Assembly (NCBI RefSeq): GCF_900583165.1
Contig: NZ_UTKY01000112.1
Coordinates: 1-50,030 of the forward strand
DNA: 50,030 bases
Direction: 5' to 3'
DNA from: Pseudomonas viridiflava
GTDB taxonomy: Bacteria; Pseudomonadota; Gammaproteobacteria; Pseudomonadales; Pseudomonadaceae
The translations under genes were made by a program, and so were the position numbers. The notes beneath the pieces were generated by a model that saw only the letters and a program-made list of their open reading frames with translations, searched no databases and was not told where the DNA came from. This document shows positions 33,177 to 41,316 of the stretch, piece after piece; the stretch's first letter is position 1; every line of letters starts with the position of its first letter.

Positions 33177-34778
33177 ATGAATCAGGACAATCTGATCGAA
33201 GTCCGCGACCTCAGCGTCGAGTTCGTCACCGGCGAGCACCACCATCGCGTGGTCAACAATGTCAGCTTCGATATCAAGCGCGGCGAAACCCTGGCGCTGG
33301 TGGGCGAAAGTGGCTCGGGCAAATCGGTGACCGCGCATTCGATTCTGCGTTTGTTGCCGTACCCGCTGGCGCGGCACCCCTCCGGCACCATCGGCTATGC
33401 CGGCCAGGACCTGCTGACGCTCAAGGAAAAATCCCTGCGTCACATTCGCGGCAACCGCATTGCGATGATCTTCCAAGAGCCGATGACCTCGCTGAACCCG
33501 CTGCACAACATCGAGAAACAGATCAACGAAGTACTCGGCTTGCACAAAGGCCTGCAAGGCAAGGCCGCCACCGAACGCACGCTGGAGTTGCTGGAGCTGG
33601 TGGGCATCCCCGAACCGCACAAGCGCCTCAAGGCCCTGCCCCACGAGCTGTCCGGCGGCCAGCGCCAACGGGTGATGATCGCCATGGCCCTGGCCAATGA
33701 GCCAGAGTTGTTGATCGCCGATGAACCGACCACGGCCCTCGATGTGACGGTGCAACTGAAAATCCTTGAACTGCTCAAGTCGTTGCAGGCGCGTTTAGGC
33801 ATGGCGCTGTTGCTGATCAGCCATGACCTTAACCTGGTACGCCGCATTGCCCACCGCGTGTGCGTGATGCAGAAAGGGTGCATCGTCGAGCAGGCCGATT
33901 GCGAGACGCTGTTTCAGTCGCCCCAGCATCCGTATACCCAGGAACTGCTGGCAGCGGAACCCAGCGGCGGGCCGGCGAGTAATGAAGTGGGCCCGCCCCT
34001 GCTGCAAGTCGATGACTTGAAGGTGTGGTTCCCGATCAAGAAGGGCTTTTTGCGCAACACCGTCGACTACGTCAAAGCGGTGGATGGCATCAATTTCAGC
34101 CTGCCCCAAGGGCAAACCCTAGGGATTGTCGGAGAGAGCGGCTCGGGCAAATCCACCCTGGGCCTGGCGATTTTGCGCTTGATCGCCAGCAAGGGCGGGA
34201 TTCGCTTTGAAGGCCAGCAACTGGACACACTTACCCAGCAACAGGTGCGCCCGCTGCGCCGGGAAATGCAGGTGGTGTTTCAGGACCCCTTCGGCAGCCT
34301 CAGCCCGCGTATGTGTGTCAGTGAGATCGTCGGTGAAGGCCTGCGCATTCACAAGATGGGCACGCCGGCCGAGCAGGAAGCGGCCATTATCGCCGCGCTT
34401 AAAGAAGTGGGCCTGGACCCGGACTCCCGCAATCGCTACCCCCATGAGTTTTCCGGCGGTCAACGCCAGCGCATTGCCATCGCCCGCGCCTTGGTGCTCA
34501 AGCCACGCCTGATCCTGCTCGATGAACCGACCTCGGCACTGGACCGCACCGTGCAACGCCAGGTGGTGGAGTTGCTGCGCAGTTTGCAGGCCAAGTACAA
34601 CCTGACCTATCTGTTTATCAGCCACGATCTGGCGGTGGTGAAGGCGTTGAGTCACCAGTTGATGGTGGTCAAGCAGGGGCAAGTGGTGGAGCAAGGCGAT
34701 GCGAAGGCGATCTTTGCCGACCCGCAGCATGCTTATACCCGGCAACTGTTAGAGGCGGCGTTTCTCGTCCCTGCCTGA
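33177..34778 (+). CDS. yejF: Peptide ABC transporter ATP-binding protein YejF-like (two ATPase domains)
   Basis: This 533-residue protein is a fusion of two ABC ATPases. The first half has Walker A GESGSGKS (about 42-49), signature LSGGQRQR and Walker B LLIADEPTT. The second half has Walker A GESGSGKS (about 316-323), signature FSGGQRQR and Walker B LILLDEPTSALD. It drives the importer formed by the two permeases. Length is close to E. coli YejF (529). It is the last gene of the operon; the following space holds a degraded REP and another repeat. Confidence 0.94.
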   Translation: MNQDNLIEVRDLSVEFVTGEHHHRVVNNVSFDIKRGETLALVGESGSGKSVTAHSILRLLPYPLARHPSGTIGYAGQDLLTLKEKSLRHIRGNRIAMIFQEPMTSLNPLHNIEKQINEVLGLHKGLQGKAATERTLELLELVGIPEPHKRLKALPHELSGGQRQRVMIAMALANEPELLIADEPTTALDVTVQLKILELLKSLQARLGMALLLISHDLNLVRRIAHRVCVMQKGCIVEQADCETLFQSPQHPYTQELLAAEPSGGPASNEVGPPLLQVDDLKVWFPIKKGFLRNTVDYVKAVDGINFSLPQGQTLGIVGESGSGKSTLGLAILRLIASKGGIRFEGQQLDTLTQQQVRPLRREMQVVFQDPFGSLSPRMCVSEIVGEGLRIHKMGTPAEQEAAIIAALKEVGLDPDSRNRYPHEFSGGQRQRIAIARALVLKPRLILLDEPTSALDRTVQRQVVELLRSLQAKYNLTYLFISHDLAVVKALSHQLMVVKQGQVVEQGDAKAIFADPQHAYTRQLLEAAFLVPA

Positions 34779-34795
34779 GAGAACGCGATCAAAAG

Positions 34796-34817
34796 GTGGG
34801 AAGGGGCTTGCCCCGAT
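34796..34817. repeat. Degraded REP element
   Basis: GTGGGAAGGGGCTTGCCCCGAT matches the REP core with a substitution and lost bases. No matching inverted arm was found nearby, so it is a decaying single copy after the ABC operon. Confidence 0.7.
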
Positions 34818-34853
34818 TACAGAGTGTCAGGCGCCACAAGAGCTTGGACGGAG

Positions 34854-34900
34854 TGCATATCCGTTATTTAGGTAACGGCGACTTAGGGTTCTGCCCGCTG
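34854..34900. repeat. Partial copy of the 5'-end structured repeat
   Basis: TGCATATCCGTT...GTAACGGC-ACTTAGGGTTC-GC matches, in inverted orientation, bases about 201-243 (rc). The match stops near 34893, after which the sequence differs from the copy at the window start. It sits in the spacer before the large orphan gene. Confidence 0.65.
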
Positions 34901-35000
34901 CCGCAGCGGATAGAGGCCACGCCCTTGCCGGAAACACCTGCTACTGCCCCCTAGTATCCCAGGCGATCATCCGGGTTCTTCTCAACCCGGAACTGCCCTC

Positions 35001-38000
35001 ATGGATGACTTTCGTGCCCTCGCCCTGGCCTGGGACACCCTACCCAGCGAAACCGCTCTGCCGGTGACTATCAGCCCTACAACCGCCTACCTGAATGAAC
35101 GCCGGTCCCTGCGTGCCGAAGGTGACAAGGCCCTGATCAAGCAGTTGACCAGTCTGCTCTCCACCCCGTCAGACCAGGAGCTGCCACTGCCCACACAGCC
35201 TGCGAACATTGCCGAGCGCTCACAACTGGGCCAATGGGCCGAGGTATTCAGTAAAGCCATCAACCAAAAAGACTTCATGGCCTGGGCCGAGACCCAGCAC
35301 ATTGATGTGCAAACACTGCGGGTGCACAACAGCACACTGCATGTGAATACACATCTGCATTCCAAAGTCTTCACGCTCGCCGATACGTCGGGCTGGTGGA
35401 CCGTCGCCAACCCCATCATCTATATCAGCCAATTGGTCGACCCGACGAATCTAGGCATGGCTTATCTCCCCCCAAGGCTGAGCAGCACCACGCTCACCTT
35501 ACCGTTGAACCTTACCCTGGCCTTCCATGGTCTGCCCATGCCGGTCAATCGACTCCAAGCGTTGACCATTGTCGAAGAACTGCAGGCCTTGCAGAGCTTC
35601 CCTGGGTTTGACGACAACGGCCGCAGCAAGTCGATGAGCCACGCTGAGGCGGCCCAACAACTGCGCGACTACCACGACTTGGCCGATGCGCTCCAGGCAC
35701 TTATCGCCGATGAAGAAGCCTTATCCCCCTTCGATATTTACCGGGCTCGCCTGCACCTGAAATCCGATTCAAAACTGGCCAGGGACCTAAAGGAAGCGGC
35801 GACCTTATTGAAAGAGATCATTGAAGAAATGGATCACGGTTCGACCGACGATACCCCGGCTCCCGACTATTTTGACTACCAGCGTCAGGTGCTCTGCGTG
35901 CTGGACCCCGACAAAGGACATGAATTGCACACTCTGGTACCCACCACCCCGGACACGCGTTGGTACCGGTTGGGGTTGCTGAGTGAAGGCTTAGGGGTCG
36001 ATATCTACCCCGACTCTGGCCTCAGCGTCGTCAGTGTCATGAAGGCCTATGACATCAAGATCCCCTTGGGCCTGGAGGAGGTCAGAACCTTGATCCAGCA
36101 CCTGCGCGAATGGCCCGCCCCTGAGATCCCCGTTGTGCTGAACACGGCGCGCTCCTTCTCCGAGCTCTACCGTTATCGGCAATACGTCGGCCTGCTCAAT
36201 GACCGCCACATCATGCGCGCGGCACTCTCCAGGGTGATTGACGGTGGCACGCTAGAGGGGCCTGACGGGCTTGAACGGTTTGTCGACGCAGATCCCGATA
36301 CGCTGCTGGCGACCGTGAAGAGCGCCTATGCCCAACTTCGAGTGTTGACGGACGACCCGCAATTCCAAGCCATCCGTATCAAAGAGAAGATCAATCCTGC
36401 CAGCCACGTGCTGCTCAGTGCTCACAATCACATTGGTGCATGGGGCGTGGATGGCGTCTGGAAGTCTCTGACGAACGCAGTGATGGACAATCCCCGACTC
36501 ACTTTGCTGGTCCCTGCGTTGGCGCAGTTGGCGGCAAAGAGCGGCGGCTATTTGCGGACGAACGACACGGTGAACCTCATCCAGGCACTGCGGCTGAGTC
36601 GATTCCAGGTGCCCAGCACCCTGGAGCAAGCACGCATTACACTGCGGCGGCTGGAGGTGAGCCAACCACTGCCAGCAGGCCCAGGTCATTACTGGCGCGC
36701 CCTCAAGCCCACCTCCAGCACACAGCCTTCGGCATGGAAGCTTTCGGTACTCGAACGCCAGCAGATCCTGACAATCAGCGAAACCTTCATGCAAGGGCAG
36801 GTCACGCCACTGTTCGAGCATCTTGGCCAGGTATTGGTGGAAGGCAAGTCCGTCGCCGATGTACGCGCTGAAGCAGACTTTTTGATGGTTGGCCTCCTGG
36901 CTTTGCCACTGGCCCAGCAATTGGGCGAAGACCTGGCAAAGACCGTGCACTGGCATGGCAGCCATGCCAGCGAGCGCACGCAAAGCGGCAGCCGTAATGC
37001 GTTGATCCTGGCGGCGCTGATCCTGAGCCTAGACCCCCGACCAGAAGCCCACCCCACTCGCCTGAACTATCTCGATTGGCACGACGCTTATTATTGGGGC
37101 GAATCAGCGTCGTTCGCACGCAGTCAGATCGAAAGCAGCCTGCGCGGGCTCAGCGCACCGGTCGCCGCCCTGGCCGCGCACCTGATCCTCTGCCAAAAAA
37201 GCCCGCAACTCCTTGTGCGAGATATACCCGACTCGGCGCCTTGCCTGAGCTCACAAGCCTGGGTGCTGTTCCGCCAGTACGTCACCTATATGGAGAAAGT
37301 CATCCCCGGCGCCTCACGTCAATTGACCTATGCACAAATCATGTCCCTGGCGTACCTGGCACCTGAGCGCAAATGGAGCACCTTCCTCGACAGCCACGAA
37401 GCGACGTGGCCGATTCTGGAATGGGCTGTGGCGAACGGCGTGCTCATTGCCCTACCGCGCTATGACACGCAGTTACTCAATATCGCGATCGATGCCCTCA
37501 ACGCCCAGCGCGCCCGACTCACGAACACCCTTGAAGCGTTTGCCCACCCCATCATCACCTTGCGTCAAACCGCCCTGAACGATCTGCGCAAGGTCTACCC
37601 CGACAGCACCGCGCTCGAAGCGCCGATCCTGATGTGGTTACCAGAGCATTCGCCCTTTTCCGAAGAAGGTCGCTTCGAGGGCATCCATACGGGCCCCAAG
37701 TACTCGTTCGTCGACTTGCACATGGCCGGAACCCTGGGTGCCAGCTCGAACCGCTGGCACTCCTCGGACAAGGCCGTCAAATACCGGGATATGGCCGGGC
37801 GGTTTCATCTGCTGGGCCAGATCAACACGGTGTTTGCCTACGCGTTTGATAAAAAACTCGACGAGTTGAAGGCGGCATACGGGGAGTCCATTTGTTATGG
37901 GTTGTCGCACATGACACTGCCGCGACGGGAGGCCCTGGAGTATGGGCGGGTACAGTTTTTTACCCTGAGCCAAGTCGGCAGACCACCTGACCGCACGCAC

Positions 38001-38498
38001 GAAGTGGGGCGATTCGGCGTGCTGGTGTGTGTCACTTACTACAGCGACCGGGCTTTCTACGAACTTTTCCCCAAGCAGGTGTTGATCCGCCCTCGACGTG
38101 ACCTTGACTATGAACAAGTGATGCGGGCCGTCGACGCAGGCAGCAGTGTGCCTGGCATGCGTTTTGACTGGCCAGCCTATGAGCGTGGGGCTGCACCGGC
38201 GGATTTGGCGCTGACCGCTGCAGCTACCCACCTAGTAATTGGCAAGCTCGACCATGAATTGCCCGAGGCGGACAAGATTCCGCCACAGGACCTCCTGGGA
38301 AGGCGTGTGCCCAGGACCTTTGACTCGCCACGTTCCCACGCACTGGCAAACATAATCATCGAACATCACCTGATGCACGATGCACAGGCGCTGCGCGACA
38401 AAGCCAGGTTGCCCACCACGTTGGATGAAGCTGTGAGTGGCAATGACCCATGGGCCGACTACTTGCGCAGCGTCGCGCTCGTGACACGCGGAGCTTGA
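35001..38498 (+). CDS. 1165-residue protein resembling large Pseudomonas toxin-like proteins
   Basis: This large soluble protein has no signal peptide and no long membrane segment. It is mostly helical, with short strands. About 725-780 (LVRDIPDSAPCLSSQAWVLF...PGASRQLTYAQIM), 880-905 (HSPFSEEGRFEG, GPKYSFVDLH), 970-985 (LPRREALEYGRVQFF), 1018-1030 (FYELFPKQVLIRPRRDL) and 1100-1125 (VPRTFDSPRSHALANIIIEHHL) resemble, from memory, segments of very large Pseudomonas proteins annotated as dermonecrotic-toxin-like or DUF6543 proteins. No catalytic motif, LRR, Rhs or PAAR domain is seen. It stands alone between a decaying repeat zone and an AraC gene, with no obvious immunity or secretion partner. 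Function is unknown; a toxin or effector relation is inference. Confidence 0.75.
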   Translation: MDDFRALALAWDTLPSETALPVTISPTTAYLNERRSLRAEGDKALIKQLTSLLSTPSDQELPLPTQPANIAERSQLGQWAEVFSKAINQKDFMAWAETQHIDVQTLRVHNSTLHVNTHLHSKVFTLADTSGWWTVANPIIYISQLVDPTNLGMAYLPPRLSSTTLTLPLNLTLAFHGLPMPVNRLQALTIVEELQALQSFPGFDDNGRSKSMSHAEAAQQLRDYHDLADALQALIADEEALSPFDIYRARLHLKSDSKLARDLKEAATLLKEIIEEMDHGSTDDTPAPDYFDYQRQVLCVLDPDKGHELHTLVPTTPDTRWYRLGLLSEGLGVDIYPDSGLSVVSVMKAYDIKIPLGLEEVRTLIQHLREWPAPEIPVVLNTARSFSELYRYRQYVGLLNDRHIMRAALSRVIDGGTLEGPDGLERFVDADPDTLLATVKSAYAQLRVLTDDPQFQAIRIKEKINPASHVLLSAHNHIGAWGVDGVWKSLTNAVMDNPRLTLLVPALAQLAAKSGGYLRTNDTVNLIQALRLSRFQVPSTLEQARITLRRLEVSQPLPAGPGHYWRALKPTSSTQPSAWKLSVLERQQILTISETFMQGQVTPLFEHLGQVLVEGKSVADVRAEADFLMVGLLALPLAQQLGEDLAKTVHWHGSHASERTQSGSRNALILAALILSLDPRPEAHPTRLNYLDWHDAYYWGESASFARSQIESSLRGLSAPVAALAAHLILCQKSPQLLVRDIPDSAPCLSSQAWVLFRQYVTYMEKVIPGASRQLTYAQIMSLAYLAPERKWSTFLDSHEATWPILEWAVANGVLIALPRYDTQLLNIAIDALNAQRARLTNTLEAFAHPIITLRQTALNDLRKVYPDSTALEAPILMWLPEHSPFSEEGRFEGIHTGPKYSFVDLHMAGTLGASSNRWHSSDKAVKYRDMAGRFHLLGQINTVFAYAFDKKLDELKAAYGESICYGLSHMTLPRREALEYGRVQFFTLSQVGRPPDRTHEVGRFGVLVCVTYYSDRAFYELFPKQVLIRPRRDLDYEQVMRAVDAGSSVPGMRFDWPAYERGAAPADLALTAAATHLVIGKLDHELPEADKIPPQDLLGRRVPRTFDSPRSHALANIIIEHHLMHDAQALRDKARLPTTLDEAVSGNDPWADYLRSVALVTRGA

Positions 38499-38515
38499 AC
38501 AAACCGGCCGTTTGT
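38499..38515. other. Short inverted repeat after the large gene
   Basis: ACAAAC-CGGCC-GTTTGT forms a 6-bp stem right after the stop codon. It lacks a T run, so it is at best a weak terminator or a protein site upstream of the AraC gene. Confidence 0.35.
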
Positions 38516-38523
38516 ATGAGGCT

Positions 38524-38554
38524 GCTCCCTGCTATTTCACTTCTATCAGGGAGC
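38524..38554 (+). promoter_or_regulatory. Hairpin hiding the ribosome binding site of the AraC gene
   Basis: GCTCCCTG (38524-38531) and CAGGGAGC (38547-38554) form a perfect 8-bp stem with a 15-base loop. The 3' arm contains AGGGAG, the only good Shine-Dalgarno sequence, 9 bases before the ATG at 38563. If transcribed, the hairpin would block translation until opened. It could alternatively be a DNA operator. Confidence 0.55.
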
Positions 38555-38562
38555 GCCAGCCC

Positions 38563-39438
38563 ATGACCGCCGCTACTGCACCATTTTTCTGGCGAGACCC
38601 GGCGTTGGCGTTTATCGAAGCGCGCACCATCGCCGATGGGCGCAAGGTTACCTATGGCTTGCATGCGCACGAGCACTTTTCCATCGGCGCAGTTACCCAC
38701 GGACGCAGCTATTACCACTACGGCAAAGACACGTTTCAGATCAGCGCAGGCACGGTGGTGCTCATGAATCCCGGCGATGTGCATGCCTGCAACCCGATCG
38801 ACAATGAGCCGTGGTCCTACCAGATGCTGTACATCGACACACCCTGGCTGACGGATTTGCAGTATCAGTTGGGTTTCAGCACCGACCAGGGGTACCGCCC
38901 GTTCAATACGCCCTATACCCAGGACCCCGTGCTGTATCACGGCTTGTTGGCGTTGTATCGGATTTTGGTGGATGCACAGGCTGAACACCTGCAAAAGCAA
39001 AGCGCGCTGGTGAGCTACTTCAGTGATGTGCAAGAGCGTCTCAACCCAGCCGATACACCGGCACGCGAGGTCAACCACAAGCTGGAGCGTGCCGCTGAGT
39101 TTATCCGTGCGCAGTGCACCCAAGCCTTGAAGCTGGAAGATATCTGCCAGGCCGCCGAGCTGTCACCGTCCTACTTGATCCGCGCCTTCAAGCAGTACTA
39201 CGGGCTTACGCCCCATGCCTTTTTGGTCAACCAACGCATTCAGTTCGCCCGTGCACGGTTGCGCCAGGGCGAGTTGATTGCCGATGTGGCACTGGCCGCC
39301 GGTTTTGCCGACCAGGCGCATTTCCAGCGTACCTTCAAGCAGCATTTCGCGGCGACGCCGGGGCAGTACCGAGACCGGCTCAAGCCATCAGCAAATAACC
39401 CACACTGGCCACCAGCAACGCGGCCATTGAACGGTTGA
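38563..39438 (+). CDS. AraC family regulator with cupin sensor domain
   Basis: This 291-residue protein has an N-terminal AraC-type cupin domain (about 10-150: GLHAHEHFSIGAVTHGRSYYHYGKDTFQISAGTVVLMNPGDVHACNP) and two C-terminal helix-turn-helix units (about 185-280: LKLEDICQAAELSPSYLIRAFKQYYGLTPHAFLVNQRIQFAR and IADVALAAGFADQAHFQRTFKQHFAATPGQYR). Its 3' end overlaps the LysE gene on the other strand by 59 bases. Such AraC proteins commonly control an adjacent LysE-type exporter, so that is its probable target. The start is set by AGGGAG inside a hairpin. Confidence 0.92.
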   Translation: MTAATAPFFWRDPALAFIEARTIADGRKVTYGLHAHEHFSIGAVTHGRSYYHYGKDTFQISAGTVVLMNPGDVHACNPIDNEPWSYQMLYIDTPWLTDLQYQLGFSTDQGYRPFNTPYTQDPVLYHGLLALYRILVDAQAEHLQKQSALVSYFSDVQERLNPADTPAREVNHKLERAAEFIRAQCTQALKLEDICQAAELSPSYLIRAFKQYYGLTPHAFLVNQRIQFARARLRQGELIADVALAAGFADQAHFQRTFKQHFAATPGQYRDRLKPSANNPHWPPATRPLNG

Positions 39439-39967
39439 ACACGCGCACTCCCTGACGATTGCCCAGGTAACGGCGTAGGAAGGTGCCGGCATAGGCCCAG
39501 CACGCCACCGACACATAGCAGATCACCAGATAGAGGCCGGCAAACAGCCAGACTTGAGCCGCAGCCCCATCAGCGACAAACAGCCCCATCCCCGCCACGC
39601 AGGCCAGCCAGGCCTTGGGATTGAGCCACTGCATGACCGCGCCATACAACATCGACGGTGCAGTGGCGGCGCCCTCTGCGTCCAGCCGACCATCATCTAC
39701 CGCCAGTTTCCAAGCCATGTACAACAGGAAGGCAACTCCGCCCCATTGGATCAATTGGGTCAGGATCGGCCAGCGTGCCAGCACTTCATGCAATCCCAGG
39801 CCGATCAACACCAGTAACAAGGTAAAGCCGGCAGCGGCGCCAAACACATGCTTCTGGCTGGCAGCGAAGCCAAAGCGTGCCCCCGAACTCAGCGCCACCA
39901 CGTTCACCGGCCCCGGCGTGATGGACGTGGCCAGTGCGAAGGCGGCCATGGAGATGATCAAGCTCAT
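39380..39967 (-). CDS. LysE family amino-acid exporter
   Basis: This 195-residue inner-membrane protein has six predicted helices and the family N-terminus FALATSITPGPVNVVALSSGARFGF (about 10-34), with the conserved TPGPVN motif, then QWLNPKAWLACVAGM (about 113-127). LysE/RhtB proteins export amino acids or related small molecules. The final 59 bases lie antisense to the end of the AraC gene. The substrate is not predictable from sequence. Confidence 0.92.
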   Translation of the reverse strand: MSLIISMAAFALATSITPGPVNVVALSSGARFGFAASQKHVFGAAAGFTLLLVLIGLGLHEVLARWPILTQLIQWGGVAFLLYMAWKLAVDDGRLDAEGAATAPSMLYGAVMQWLNPKAWLACVAGMGLFVADGAAAQVWLFAGLYLVICYVSVACWAYAGTFLRRYLGNRQGVRVFNRSMAALLVASVGYLLMA

Positions 39968-40084
39968 TGCAGTGCCCTTTTGATAACGATGAAGAGGGAG
40001 TCACCCTAAAGGGCCTGCCTCGCGCGGTATTGAACAAAATGCCCCAGTCGCGCTATTTCACCAACAACTGCCGATCAAGCGCCT

Positions 40085-40519
40085 TTACGTGACGGGCGCT
40101 TGGGTGACGATGTCTTCGAGCTGCAGCACACGACCGTCCTCGGCAAGAATCTCCACCTTGCGCACCGGCTTGAGCGAACGTGCGTCCAGCACGCGGGTAC
40201 CGACATCATCCGGCTCGGTAAACGCTTCGCCCCATTGCGCGAGGGTAACCAGCACCGGCATCAGTGCGCGGCCCTTGTCGGTCAGTTGGTACTCGCTGCG
40301 CGCGCCGACCTCGCTGGTTTGCAGTAAACCTTGCTCGACCATGTCCTTGAGGCGGGTGGCAAGGATGTTTTTTGCCACGCCCAGGTGTTTCTGGAAATCA
40401 CCAAACCGAGTAACACCCGCAAAGGCGTCGCGGATGATCAGCAGCGTCCACCAATCGCCCACGACATCGAGGGCACGGGCGACCGGGCAGACGTTTCCTT
40501 CCATGCATTTGCGTTTCAT
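40085..40519 (-). CDS. HxlR family transcriptional regulator
   Basis: This 144-residue winged-helix protein starts MKRKCMEGNVCPVARALDVVGDWWTLLIIRDAF, the classic HxlR N-terminus with a conserved cysteine before PVARALD. It continues with GVAKNILATRLKDMVEQGLL (recognition helix), SEYQLTDKGRALMPVL and a longer C-terminal tail than the minimum family. The ATG at 40519 follows GAGG; the frame extends upstream without support. It is divergent from the SDR gene and likely represses it. Confidence 0.92.
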   Translation of the reverse strand: MKRKCMEGNVCPVARALDVVGDWWTLLIIRDAFAGVTRFGDFQKHLGVAKNILATRLKDMVEQGLLQTSEVGARSEYQLTDKGRALMPVLVTLAQWGEAFTEPDDVGTRVLDARSLKPVRKVEILAEDGRVLQLEDIVTQAPVT

Positions 40520-40546
40520 TGTCGGAGCCTCGAAAAATTCAGTTGC

Positions 40547-40586
40547 ATTATAGGACCGATACACTCAGGATAAAAACGGTTTTATC
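40547..40586 (-). promoter_or_regulatory. HxlR promoter with adjacent dyad operator
   Basis: On the minus strand, TATAAT lies at 40547-40552 as a consensus -10. A dyad GATAAAA-ACGG-TTTTATC at 40569-40586 sits where the -35 should be, and the -35 itself is poor. The dyad is midway between the two divergent genes, so HxlR binding there could control itself and the SDR gene. Confidence 0.5.
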
Positions 40587-40617
40587 ATTAAACCTAATTC
40601 TCAGCGTGGAACTCATC

Positions 40618-41316
40618 ATGGATATTCGTGGAAAAGTGGTACTGGTCACCGGCGCCAATCGCGGCCTGGGCAAGGCGTTCGTCACCGCGCTGCTGGAAGG
40701 CGGTGCAGCCAAGGTGTATGCCGGTGCACGCGAGCCGGGCAGCGTCGATATCCCTGGGAGCACGCCGATTGCCCTGGATATCACCGATCAGGCCAGCGTG
40801 CAGCGCGCCGCCGAACGGTGTGGTGATGTACACGTCGTCATCAACAATGCTGGCTTGCTCAAATACGGGTCACTGCTGGCCGATGACAGCGTCGAAAACC
40901 TGCAACAGCACTTGGAAGTGAACACCTTCGGGACCCTGCGGGTCAGCCGTGCCTTCGCGCCGATCCTGGCCAGGCAAGGTGGCGGAGCGCTGATCAATGT
41001 GCTGTCGGTGCTGAGCTGGCTGAGCCCTCCGGGCGTCGGCGGCTACAGTACTTCCAAGTCTGCCCAGTGGGGCCTTACCAACGGCCTGCGCGGCGAGTTG
41101 CGCGACCAAGGCACCCTGGTGATCGGCGTGCACCCGGCGTACATCGACACTGACATGGTAGCCGGCGTGGACGCGCCAAAAAGCACACCGCAGGAAGTGG
41201 TCGCCCTCACCCTGCAAGCGCTGGGCGAGGACCGTGAAGAAGTACTGGTCAGCGACACGTCCCACGGGGTGAAAGCATCGCTGTCCACCAACAACCCGGC
41301 CTATCTCAACCGTTGA
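40618..41316 (+). CDS. SDR family oxidoreductase
   Basis: This 232-residue short-chain dehydrogenase has the Rossmann motif VTGANRGLGKAF (about 11-22), DIT in place of the usual DVT (about 55), NNAG (about 78-81) and the catalytic Ser...Tyr-x3-Lys as LSWLSPPGVGGYSTSKSAQ (about 130-148). NAD(P) specificity and substrate are not clear. It is divergent from the HxlR gene. Its end overlaps the end of the next minus-strand gene by 11 bases. Confidence 0.92.
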   Translation: MDIRGKVVLVTGANRGLGKAFVTALLEGGAAKVYAGAREPGSVDIPGSTPIALDITDQASVQRAAERCGDVHVVINNAGLLKYGSLLADDSVENLQQHLEVNTFGTLRVSRAFAPILARQGGGALINVLSVLSWLSPPGVGGYSTSKSAQWGLTNGLRGELRDQGTLVIGVHPAYIDTDMVAGVDAPKSTPQEVVALTLQALGEDREEVLVSDTSHGVKASLSTNNPAYLNR

